From contig JAEZLD010000032.1 of NCBI GenBank assembly GCA_023415335.1, positions 1 to 42,525 on the forward strand: a stretch of 42,525 nucleotides of DNA, read 5' to 3'. The notes under the pieces are model-generated. The model saw only the letters and a program-made list of their open reading frames with translations. It had not been told where the DNA came from and made no database searches. The DNA is from Bacillota bacterium. Lineage in GTDB: Bacteria > Bacillota > Clostridia > Clostridiales > Caloramatoraceae. Both the position numbers and the translations under genes were made by a program. Of the stretch, positions 15,722 through 22,848 are shown in pieces (the stretch's first letter is position 1; each line of letters opens with the position of its first letter).

Positions 15722-17026
15722 TTATTTGTTCTTAAGCTCTTCGTTTGCGGCCTTTAATGCCTCCTCAGGAGTCTGGCTCTGTTCCTTCAATACCTTGAAT
15801 AGTACATTCTTTGATACGAGTGTAATTGCTGATGGATATTTATCTCCAAGATTGATGGAGCCTATATCACTTACTATTGAGCTAAGAGTGTTGAATATCT
15901 GAGTACCGAAATAATCAGTATATTGATTTTGGGCTGTCATTGCTGGGTCTGTCCAAGCATCTTTCCTTATAGGATCGAAGCCAAGTATTGTCCATGTTTT
16001 AATACTGCCTTCCTTTGTAAGCTTTGCAAATGCGAGGAATTCCTTTGCTAAATCCAGGTTCTTACACTGCTTTGTAACAGCAGTACCGGTTCCTCCCATA
16101 CCTACAGATTTTTTACCAGATGTGAATTCAGGCATAGGACGGATAATAATTTTCCCCTTAAGGTCTGGCATGTAACTAGTGAACCTTCCCATATACCACA
16201 TAGGCATCCATACTGAAGCAGCATTTCCTTTATTCATCCATGCCCAGTATTCCTCGGCATGATGGCTTCCACCAGGTGTTAAAACAGCTATCTTGTCCTT
16301 ATATAACATGTCCTTTTCCATCTGGAGAGTTTTTATATTAATATCATTATCAAGCTGAGGATTGCCGTCCTTATCAAGGTAATCAGAACCTTGCATTGCT
16401 ATCAGCGGATAATAGGACCAATGGTCTGTTGTTTCAATAGAAGTCATAGGCTTACCGGTTTTTTCTACTACCTTTTTCCCGGCAGCTATATAGTCATCCC
16501 ATGTCTTTATATCATCAGCATTGACTCCGGCAGCATCTAATATTTCCTTGTTATAGTACATTACCTGGGCTCCTACATGGTAATCTATCCCATAATATTT
16601 ACCGTTCTTTGCATAGTTATCAAGTCTTCCCATTATGAGCTTGTCCTTTACAGGTTCAACTATATCATTTAACTCAGCTAGCCCTATGTTGCTACCCTTT
16701 AGGAAATTAGCAAACTTCCCTATTTCAATGTCCACAATGTCTGGGGCTCCAGTACCTGCCTGCAGTGCTATTAAAAGCTTATCATGGAGTTCATCAACCG
16801 GATATACATCTACCTTAAGCTCTATAGGCCTTTTGGGATTAGCTTTATTCCATGAGGCCACTGCGTCATCCATAAAACCCTTATGGAGCTCTTGAAATGT
16901 CCAGAAGTTCAGTGTGGTAGTTTTTACCTCGTCTGAATCCCCTGCGGGCTTTTTCTCTCCACATGCAGTTAATAATGATGTACAAAGTAATGTTAGCACT
17001 AGCATTAGAGATATGAGCTTTTTCAT
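15722..17026 (-). CDS. Extracellular solute-binding lipoprotein, CUT1 sugar ABC transporter
   Basis: This 434-residue lipoprotein has a signal peptide (MKKLISLMLVLTLLCTSL) and lipobox LTAC with C22 as the lipidated cysteine. The mature protein has the family 1 solute-binding fold: an early LNFWTFQEL strand, a hydrophobic core, and an aromatic-rich region (EYWAWMNKG, VWMPMWYMGRF) typical of carbohydrate pockets. It captures a sugar outside the cell and delivers it to the MalF/MalG permeases encoded downstream. The ATG has AAAGGGAGG upstream. Its leader of about 80 bases carries an imperfect palindrome (17049-17085). Sugar specificity is unknown; the YesM/YesN pair downstream is the likely regulator. 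Confidence 0.94.
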   Translation of the reverse strand: MKKLISLMLVLTLLCTSLLTACGEKKPAGDSDEVKTTTLNFWTFQELHKGFMDDAVASWNKANPKRPIELKVDVYPVDELHDKLLIALQAGTGAPDIVDIEIGKFANFLKGSNIGLAELNDIVEPVKDKLIMGRLDNYAKNGKYYGIDYHVGAQVMYYNKEILDAAGVNADDIKTWDDYIAAGKKVVEKTGKPMTSIETTDHWSYYPLIAMQGSDYLDKDGNPQLDNDINIKTLQMEKDMLYKDKIAVLTPGGSHHAEEYWAWMNKGNAASVWMPMWYMGRFTSYMPDLKGKIIIRPMPEFTSGKKSVGMGGTGTAVTKQCKNLDLAKEFLAFAKLTKEGSIKTWTILGFDPIRKDAWTDPAMTAQNQYTDYFGTQIFNTLSSIVSDIGSINLGDKYPSAITLVSKNVLFKVLKEQSQTPEEALKAANEELKNK

Positions 17027-17048
17027 TTTCCTACCTCCCTTTTAATAT

Positions 17049-17085
17049 AACGCTGATGTTCTCGACGTCTAAGAATATCAGTGTT
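17049..17085 (-). promoter_or_regulatory. Imperfect palindrome in the binding-protein leader
   Basis: AACGCTGAT (17049-17057) pairs with ATCAGTGTT (17077-17085) with one mismatch, and the inner TTCT and AGAA extend the match, enclosing a loop with GACGTC. It lies between the candidate -10 and the ribosome binding site. It may be an operator for the YesN-type regulator or a catabolite regulator, or an RNA hairpin. It does not match a cre site closely. Confidence 0.4.
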
Positions 17086-17103
17086 AATCTGTTCCTTTAT
17101 TAA

Positions 17104-17137
17104 ATTATAGAATATAAGCCTATACTGATGAACTCAA
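17104..17137 (-). promoter_or_regulatory. Candidate promoter of the sugar transporter operon
   Basis: Two overlapping readings exist on the minus strand. One is TATAAT (17109-17104) with a poor -35 TTCATC (17132-17127) at 17 bases. The other is TTGAGT (17137-17132) with TATTCT (17114-17109) at 17 bases. Either would need activation, which fits control by an AraC-type response regulator. The exact hexamers are uncertain. Confidence 0.4.
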
Positions 17138-17182
17138 TTATTTTTACTTTTTATTACAATATTTATATAAAAATACATATAA

Positions 17183-17226
17183 ATATAAAAAAGAGATGGC
17201 TGCAATAGTTCAGCAGTCATCTCTTT
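17183..17226 (-). terminator. Intrinsic terminator ending the flagellar operon
   Basis: AAAGAGATGGCTGC (17190-17203) and GCAGTCATCTCTTT (17213-17226) form a 14-pair stem with one G-U wobble and a 9-base loop. On the minus strand a TTTTTT tract follows. It lies 14 bases after the stop of the last flagellar gene and separates that operon from the sugar transporter operon. Confidence 0.9.
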
Positions 17227-17239
17227 GTAACCTTTATTC

Positions 17240-18016
17240 TTACCTTCTAGTTAAATTATTTGCCATCTTCCACATATCGTTTGCAGTTTCAAGAGTTTTT
17301 GAGTTCATCTGATATATCCTCTGAGTAAGCATCATGTCTGTAAGTTCGTCGGAAAGTTCCGCATTAGAACTCTCAAGATATCCCTGCTTTAGTGAGAAAT
17401 CACTTATATTAAGCTTATTATCCGTACCAATAGCCGAAAAAAGGTTGTTACCCTGGGCAATTAATGAATCCCTTGAGGTAAAGTCATACACGGACAATGT
17501 TCCTAAATACTCTCCTTTAGATGTAACATTACCATCCGCTGATATTGATATGGTACCATCAAAGTCCTCTGGAAACCGTATTTCATCAGTCAATAAAAGT
17601 CCAGTGTTATGTACAAATCTGGTAACTGTATTTCCCTGCTGGTCATTATAGCTTTCCAATTTGAAGTTGCCATCTCTGGTATAATAGATATTTCCATTGT
17701 CATCCTTAAGCTTAAAGTATCCATTGCCTACAATAGCAATATCGGTCTGCTTAAGGGTTTCAGTAGGTGTCCCTTCAGTGAAGGTTCTCACTATTGTATT
17801 TGCTTTTGAACCACTTCCCCTGCTTAGTGCATCGGGATTAGTATCTGTTACTGGAAGTCCTCTTTTATTAATTTTTTCATTATAAACATCCTCAAAAACT
17901 ACATCTATTTTTTTATAGCCGGTTGTGCTTATGTTAGAAATGTTGTTGCTTATTGCATTAAGCTTATTCTGGTTTGATGCAAGCCCTGCCCTGCCATTAT
18001 ATAGGGTTTTTATCAT
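17240..18016 (-). CDS. flgG: Flagellar basal-body rod protein, FlgG/FlgF family (last operon gene)
   Basis: This 258-residue rod protein has the conserved N-terminal flagellar rod helix with NAISNNISNISTTGYKK and a C-terminal helix (ELTDMMLTQRIYQMNSKTL). Both termini form the coiled helical core of the axial structure. The middle contains DIAIVGNGYFKLKD, a family hallmark. It is one of two tandem FlgF/FlgG-type genes at the operon end, separated by 15 bases. Which one is proximal or distal rod cannot be settled from this sequence alone, so the symbol is by analogy. The protein is exported by the flagellar type III apparatus and needs no signal peptide. Confidence 0.85.
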   Translation of the reverse strand: MIKTLYNGRAGLASNQNKLNAISNNISNISTTGYKKIDVVFEDVYNEKINKRGLPVTDTNPDALSRGSGSKANTIVRTFTEGTPTETLKQTDIAIVGNGYFKLKDDNGNIYYTRDGNFKLESYNDQQGNTVTRFVHNTGLLLTDEIRFPEDFDGTISISADGNVTSKGEYLGTLSVYDFTSRDSLIAQGNNLFSAIGTDNKLNISDFSLKQGYLESSNAELSDELTDMMLTQRIYQMNSKTLETANDMWKMANNLTRR

Positions 18017-18031
18017 AATGAATTCCCTCCT

Positions 18032-18805
18032 TTAAACCTTACCAACCTGATTTACAGCTTTATCTAAGGTATCGTCTATGTAATCAATAACCTTCTGGTT
18101 TGATTCGTAGCTCCTCATTATTGAAATCATATCTGTTATGGATTTTATAATATCAACATTAGAGGCCTCAATGGAATACTGCTTTACCCCTGTATTTTGT
18201 GTAAGTGTGGGGTTTTCATTTCCATTGCTTACATACATGTTATCTGCATTTCTTTCAAGGCTATTTGTGTTTTGGAATTGGCTTATTGCAAAGCTATATT
18301 TTCTGTTACCTGATGTAAAGCTGCCATCTGATTCAAGCGTAATTGATTGGTCAGATAATATAATAGGTGTTTTATTACCATTCTCGTCTACTCCAAGCAC
18401 TGAATATCCATTAGGGGTAACCAATCTTCCATCTGCGGCTACAAGGAATCTTCCCGAACGGGTATACCTTTCAGTTCCATCTGGTGCAACGGTTGTGAAA
18501 AAGCCATCTCCACTTAGAGAAAAGTCTAGATTTCTATCTGAATCCTGCAATGTTCCTTGGGTAAAATCAGTATTTGTCTGGTCTATGGCAACTCCCATTT
18601 CTATACTTCCAATTACATTTTTGAAAGCAGTAGAGCCTACTTTATTATCCATATTAAAAATAACAGCCTCATCAAAGGATTTGAAGGTCATATTTTGAAG
18701 CTTGTATCCTGGGGTATTTGTATTAGCCAGATTGTTAGTGAGGTTATCCATCTGTGCCTGACGTGCAATCATTCCTGATGCAGCCGTGTAAAGTCCTCTG
18801 ATCAT
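18032..18805 (-). CDS. flgF: Flagellar basal-body rod protein, FlgF/FlgG family
   Basis: This 257-residue rod protein begins MIRGLYTAASGM, with NLTNNLANTNTPGYK following at about 25-40. It has LDFSLSGDGFFTT in the middle and a C-terminal helix (ITDMISIMRSYESNQKVI). The start is the ATG at 18805, since AAAGGAG lies 8 bases upstream; the GTG at 18814 sits against the ribosome binding site. It follows a small membrane-protein gene by 15 bases. Together with the next gene it builds the rod between the MS ring and the hook. The flgF/flgG assignment between the pair is tentative; it also has FlgG-like features. Confidence 0.85.
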   Translation of the reverse strand: MIRGLYTAASGMIARQAQMDNLTNNLANTNTPGYKLQNMTFKSFDEAVIFNMDNKVGSTAFKNVIGSIEMGVAIDQTNTDFTQGTLQDSDRNLDFSLSGDGFFTTVAPDGTERYTRSGRFLVAADGRLVTPNGYSVLGVDENGNKTPIILSDQSITLESDGSFTSGNRKYSFAISQFQNTNSLERNADNMYVSNGNENPTLTQNTGVKQYSIEASNVDIIKSITDMISIMRSYESNQKVIDYIDDTLDKAVNQVGKV

Positions 18806-18820
18806 TTGACACACTCCTTT

Positions 18821-19036
18821 TTATTTATTGTCAAAGTATACTTTAACTTCTTCAGGGTAAATCATTCCCATTCCCCTTGCTTTTGTTTCAATATAGTAGC
18901 TAGACATCTTAGGCCTTGCATAAAAATAAAGAATGATAGTACAAAGGAGTATTCCAACCCCGAGCCCTATAATAAAGCTACGATTATTACAATATAGTGT
19001 TATTTTCTTTGAGTTTTTCTTAATCCAAGCCTTAAT
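18821..19036 (-). CDS. Small membrane protein of the flagellar operon, apparent AUU start
   Basis: A 71-codon open frame lies between the DUF6115-like gene and the rod genes. It has a basic N-terminus (KAWIKKNSKK), one membrane segment (IIGLGVGILLCTIILYFY) and a C-terminal tail (YIETKARGMGMIYPEEVKVY). It has no in-frame ATG, GTG or TTG before the membrane segment. An ATT at 19036 lies 9 bases from AAGGGG in a strong ribosome binding site (AGGAAGGGGTGAG), so AUU initiation is the best explanation. It overlaps the upstream gene by 37 bases in another frame. An internal ATG would leave only the 28-residue tail. The single-pass topology and operon position suggest a flagellar accessory role; the function is unknown. 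Confidence 0.65.
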   Translation of the reverse strand: MKAWIKKNSKKITLYCNNRSFIIGLGVGILLCTIILYFYARPKMSSYYIETKARGMGMIYPEEVKVYFDNK

Positions 19037-19485
19037 TGAAGCTCACCCCTTCCTATGCGCAAAGCAGACGAAATTTCATCCATGCTGGAACCATTATCAT
19101 ACATATTATATATAATAGAGTTAATATCATTAATGCTGCCTTTTTCTTCCTCCTGAAATGTTGGAGGGATACCTTCTGATAATAAATTATCATCAGAAGC
19201 TGCTTTATTTGTGTCATTTAATTCATCAGTACCATAAGTATATATATTTGTATTTAATTTATTTTCAAGCTCTGAAAGCTTGTCGGTGAGGGTGTTTATG
19301 CGTTTATTATTCATATCTACCTGCTTTTCTAAAAGCTCCATGCTGAACATATTACCCTCTGGTTGGTCCATGGTTTCAGTTCCTGATTTGTGAGCTGAAT
19401 GATAGGTATTATCCTGCTCTCTATACGGCATCAATAATCCTGTAATTATAAGCACTATTCCTACTGCAGCCATTACAAGATACAT
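19000..19485 (-). CDS. DUF6115-like single-pass membrane protein with coiled coil and HTH-like tail
   Basis: This 161-residue protein has an N-terminal membrane anchor (about 3-20), a cytoplasmic coiled coil (about 48-79, ELLEKQVDMNNKRINTLTDK), an acidic linker, and a C-terminal helical segment. The C-terminal part (YDNGSSMDEISSALRIGRGE) resembles a helix-turn-helix. Proteins of this layout commonly occur next to sigD in clostridial flagellar operons. The ATG at 19485 has AAAGGAAG overlapping the sigD stop. The HTH-like part could bind nucleic acid or protein; its role is unknown. The assignment to DUF6115 is from memory of similar proteins and is tentative. Confidence 0.7.
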   Translation of the reverse strand: MYLVMAAVGIVLIITGLLMPYREQDNTYHSAHKSGTETMDQPEGNMFSMELLEKQVDMNNKRINTLTDKLSELENKLNTNIYTYGTDELNDTNKAASDDNLLSEGIPPTFQEEEKGSINDINSIIYNMYDNGSSMDEISSALRIGRGELQLRLGLRKTQRK

Positions 19486-19498
19486 ATAACCACTTCCT

Positions 19499-20227
19499 TT
19501 AAATGTACTTAAGCTTTTTCAGGTTTTCCCTTAATCGGATAATAGCTCTACTATGAAGCTGTGAAACCCTTGATTCAGATACACTAAGTATGGCTCCAAT
19601 CTCTTTCAATGTTAGCTTCTCATAATAATACAGGTTAAGCAAGAGCTTATCCTTATCAGACATCATATTTATGCCTTCCTGAAGGAAATGTAGTTTTTCT
19701 TTTTCTTCAAGCAGGGTATCAGGCTGAGGGCTGTTTTCGTCAACTATTACATTCTTGAAATACATATCCTCTTCATCCGATTTGAAAAGCACCTCATCTA
19801 ATGATATAAGAGCTATATAATTAACATAAAGCTGTATGGAACGCAGCTCATCAACGGAGATGTTCATTTCCTCCGCTAACTCCTTATCTGTAGGTTCCCT
19901 GTTGAGTGATGCTTCTAATGTATCTCTGGATTGGTTTAGGCTGGAGAGTTTTGAAAAAGCACTTTTGGGGATCCAGCTAATTTTTCTAAGCTCATCTATT
20001 ATTGAACCCTTTATCCTTAATGTAGCATAGGTCTCAAATTTAATTCCCTTGGAAGGTTCAAATTTTTCAATAGCATCAATAAGTCCTATTATTCCATAGC
20101 TAACAAGATCTTCAAATTCTATACCAGGTGGCTTGCCTGATATAAGTCTGGATGCTATGTACTTTACATATGGAAGGTATTTAAGAATCATTTCTTCTCT
20201 TTCATCAGACCTCTGATAGCATTTCAT
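19499..20227 (-). CDS. sigD: Flagellar sigma factor (sigma-28 family, SigD/FliA)
   Basis: This 242-residue sigma factor has regions 2 (LPYVKYIASRL, FEDLVSYGIIGLIDAIEKF, KFETYATLRIKGSIIDELR), 3 and 4 (LTLKEIGAILSVSESRVSQLH). The region 2.4/3 text SIIDELRKISWIPKSA is typical of FliA/SigD. The start is the ATG at 20227 behind AAGGGGGGG; the earlier TTG lies upstream of that site. It directs late flagellar genes, and the window has a matching promoter upstream of flagellin (41857-41883). Its location deep in the basal-body operon links sigma production to transcription of the whole operon. No anti-sigma flgM gene is present here. Confidence 0.95.
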   Translation of the reverse strand: MKCYQRSDEREEMILKYLPYVKYIASRLISGKPPGIEFEDLVSYGIIGLIDAIEKFEPSKGIKFETYATLRIKGSIIDELRKISWIPKSAFSKLSSLNQSRDTLEASLNREPTDKELAEEMNISVDELRSIQLYVNYIALISLDEVLFKSDEEDMYFKNVIVDENSPQPDTLLEEKEKLHFLQEGINMMSDKDKLLLNLYYYEKLTLKEIGAILSVSESRVSQLHSRAIIRLRENLKKLKYI

Positions 20228-20244
20228 ATAACCCCCCCTTGATC

Positions 20245-20910
20245 TCAACTGAACATTTTTCTGTTAGCAATAAGCTTTTCGAATATAAATTTTATTATTT
20301 TATCTCTGGTGCTTTCACTTATATCTATAAATTTAAGCCCCGCAACGTCAAGGGCGGTTTCGTTATCCTTCCATAAGCGTGCAATAGAACATATTGTGTG
20401 TATATGATTATTCCTTACTGTAAGGGAGATAAGAAGCTTATCATTTATACTGCAGGATTTTTTCAATATAATGCAGAGGCCCCCTCCACTTATATCCTTG
20501 GTAACAGAGTGTACCATGTCCCCTTCCAAGACATGTGAAATTTGAGATATATTTAAGGCTTCTAACTGCTTTGGAATAATACAATACTCAATTGGAAGGG
20601 CTATGGGGTATCTGTAGTAGTTTCTTCGTTGTACTTTTTCTATGAAGCATATATCACATATTTTAAAAAGCTGCAGTGACCCTTCATTTTTTACCTCAGA
20701 TACAATTCCGGAATACTTCAAAATACAGGTTTTATTTATCCTCTGAAAGAATACTTTCATATTTGGGTGTAATGGATAATATTTGTTTCCTGAGTAGGGT
20801 ATGTTTATATTAATGGATAAATCATCCTTATCTTGAATTATGCTTGTATAGCATATATTATTTTCTACTATTTCAATGCGACTATTTATTAGAAAGTCCT
20901 TTAAATCCAT
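20245..20910 (-). CDS. PilZ-domain cyclic-di-GMP receptor, YcgR/DgrA-like
   Basis: This 221-residue cytoplasmic protein has an N-terminal YcgR-like barrel (about 1-90) and a C-terminal PilZ domain. Both ligand-contact motifs are intact: RxxxR within QRRNYYR (94-100) and DxSxxG in DISGGG (139-144). Such proteins slow or brake flagellar rotation, or change motor behaviour, when cyclic-di-GMP rises. The ATG at 20910 overlaps the flhG stop by one base (TGATG), so translation is coupled. The sigD start follows 17 bases after its stop. Its fixed position between flhG and sigD supports a flagellar role. Confidence 0.87.
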   Translation of the reverse strand: MDLKDFLINSRIEIVENNICYTSIIQDKDDLSININIPYSGNKYYPLHPNMKVFFQRINKTCILKYSGIVSEVKNEGSLQLFKICDICFIEKVQRRNYYRYPIALPIEYCIIPKQLEALNISQISHVLEGDMVHSVTKDISGGGLCIILKKSCSINDKLLISLTVRNNHIHTICSIARLWKDNETALDVAGLKFIDISESTRDKIIKFIFEKLIANRKMFS

Positions 20911-21773
20911 CAATACTTCACCATCGCTTTTAATAGTCTGTTCATAAAATCCCCAATGGAAGAATTTTTACTTTTTACTTTCTCTCCTACCAGTTCACTG
21001 CATATTCTTTTTATACAAAGACTTGCCTCACAGTTCGGATACCCCATAATAAATGGAACCTGATTTCTTACTGAATGCATTACTCTTGAATCATCGCATA
21101 TATATCCTAGATAATCCGCTTTTGCACCTAAAAAGAATTCTACTGGGTATGATAATTTATTGAATGCCTCTCTGGCATCTTTAATATTTACTGCTTTATT
21201 TATAATCAGGCTAAGCCTGGTTGATATTCCACTTTTTACAATTATTTTCATAAGTCCATATGCATCAGTTATAGCAGTAGGCTCTGGATTAGTAACTATT
21301 ATTGCCCTGTCAGATGCCTTAATGAAATCCAAGACAAGCTGAGAAGCTCCTGCACCCGTATCAATAATAAGAATATCTATATCCTTGAGATTAGAAAACT
21401 CATTAACAATCTTTGAAGCTATGTTTGGTGTAAGATTTACAAGCTCGCTTATGCCAGAGCCTCCTGGTATAATCTTTAAGCCATCCTGGTAAGTATATAT
21501 TACATCCTCAATATGCTTATTTTCATAAAGTACATCATATATAGTATTTTTACAATTTAGCCCAAGAAGCACATTTACATTGGCCATTCCAAGGTCTCCA
21601 TCCAATATAGCAACCTTGAATCCCTTTTTCATAAGACCTAGGCCAATATTTACAGCCACATTGGTTTTACCTACCCCACCTTTGCCACTGGATATGGTTA
21701 TAACAAAGAATGGCTGGGGGTTATTGTATGTCTTTGATGTAATAATCTGCCTTAATTTTTCTGCCTGGTCCAT
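20910..21773 (-). CDS. flhG: FlhG/FleN, MinD-type ATPase controlling flagellar number
   Basis: This 287-residue MinD/ParA-family ATPase has the deviant Walker A ISSGKGGVGKTNVA (KGGVGKT at 31-37), DGDLGMANVNVLLG (Walker A' region) and IDTGAGAS (Walker B). It antagonises FlhF by stimulating its GTPase and so limits and places flagella. The start is only 2 bases beyond the flhF stop, and its stop overlaps the PilZ start. The N-terminus begins MDQAEKLRQI, carrying the DQA(xx)LR motif that in FlhG proteins activates FlhF. Membrane-binding C-terminal residues appear present (FMNRLLKAMVK). Confidence 0.94.
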   Translation of the reverse strand: MDQAEKLRQIITSKTYNNPQPFFVITISSGKGGVGKTNVAVNIGLGLMKKGFKVAILDGDLGMANVNVLLGLNCKNTIYDVLYENKHIEDVIYTYQDGLKIIPGGSGISELVNLTPNIASKIVNEFSNLKDIDILIIDTGAGASQLVLDFIKASDRAIIVTNPEPTAITDAYGLMKIIVKSGISTRLSLIINKAVNIKDAREAFNKLSYPVEFFLGAKADYLGYICDDSRVMHSVRNQVPFIMGYPNCEASLCIKRICSELVGEKVKSKNSSIGDFMNRLLKAMVKY

Positions 21774-21774
21774 A

Positions 21775-22848
21775 TCAGCTCTCAGCTCCCATTATTGAAT
21801 GAAGAATCTTATTTACCTCAGCTTCCTCAATATCCTCAGGAACATTTTGTCCTGTTGTTATATATGCTATAGGAGTTTTTCCATAGTATATTGCGGTAGC
21901 AAGTGAACCATATAAAGTGGTCTCATCATTTTTAGTAAGAATCATACTATTAAAATCAAGCACGCTGAAGTTTTCGATAATCTGTTTTATATCACTATGC
22001 TTTGTGGTCATACTAAGTACTAGATGGGTTACGTCCACTTCAAACTCCTGAAGGTATCTTTTTAGTTCTGAAAGCTGCATTATACTTTTACTGTTTCTTC
22101 CTGTAGTGTCAATAAATATAATGTCACAATCGGCCATTTTACTTTTTACCTCAGGTATATCCTTTGGAGAAAGCACTACCTCGAAAGGAACATCCAATAT
22201 TTCAGCATAAGCTTTAAGCTGGTCTACTGCACCTATTCTATATGTATCTAAAGTGATGAGGCCTACTTTTTTATTGTTGTATAGCTTGTTTATGCTTGCA
22301 AGCTTTGCAATAGTTGTTGTTTTACCAACTCCTGTGGGTCCGACCAGCGCCTGTATACGGCCTTCATCTCCTTTAGAAACGTGTATCATGTTTGCAAAAT
22401 AAGAACATATTTCTTTTTCAAGGTACTTTGCAGTTAATTTTTTATCTCCACTTTCTTTTGAAATTTCCTGGCATATCCTTTCAAGTATTTCAGGTGGAAT
22501 GTCCCTGTCAAGCATGGACTGTTTTATATTGTTTTTCGTAAGGCGTTTGTTTGAGGTAGTTTCGGCTTTGGTTTCTCTGGTGTTAATAAATTCTTTGAGC
22601 ATGGATTTTAACTCTGACAGCTCATTTTGCATAGAGGTAATCTCCACATCAGATTGATTTTCTGACTTTTTCTTCCTATGATCATCAGAAGCCGCTGTTA
22701 CCTCCAGCTTTCTTGGCTTAAAAAGACCTTTTATTCCCTTTGCAGGAAGCTTTCTTTGGCTTACAATAACTGCATCACTTCCAAGCTCATAGCGTATTTT
22801 TACCATTGCCTCATTCATGTTATCCACTATATAACGCTTTATAATCAT
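21775..22848 (-). CDS. flhF: FlhF, SRP-family GTPase for flagellar placement
   Basis: This 357-residue GTPase is a paralogue of Ffh/FtsY. It has an N-terminal B region (1-110) with MIIKRYIVDNMNEAM, a coiled middle, then the NG domain. G1 is GPTGVGKTT (170-178), followed by DTYRIGAVDQLK, and then IFIDTTGRN as the G3-type motif. It recruits early basal-body parts to the right location together with FlhG. The ATG at 22848 overlaps the flhA stop (ATGA), which indicates translational coupling. Order flhA-flhF-flhG is the standard one in motile Firmicutes. Confidence 0.95.
   Translation of the reverse strand: MIIKRYIVDNMNEAMVKIRYELGSDAVIVSQRKLPAKGIKGLFKPRKLEVTAASDDHRKKKSENQSDVEITSMQNELSELKSMLKEFINTRETKAETTSNKRLTKNNIKQSMLDRDIPPEILERICQEISKESGDKKLTAKYLEKEICSYFANMIHVSKGDEGRIQALVGPTGVGKTTTIAKLASINKLYNNKKVGLITLDTYRIGAVDQLKAYAEILDVPFEVVLSPKDIPEVKSKMADCDIIFIDTTGRNSKSIMQLSELKRYLQEFEVDVTHLVLSMTTKHSDIKQIIENFSVLDFNSMILTKNDETTLYGSLATAIYYGKTPIAYITTGQNVPEDIEEAEVNKILHSIMGAES

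Noticed and set aside
17049..17085. Catabolite-responsive (cre) site
   Set aside because: The palindrome does not match the cre consensus well enough.
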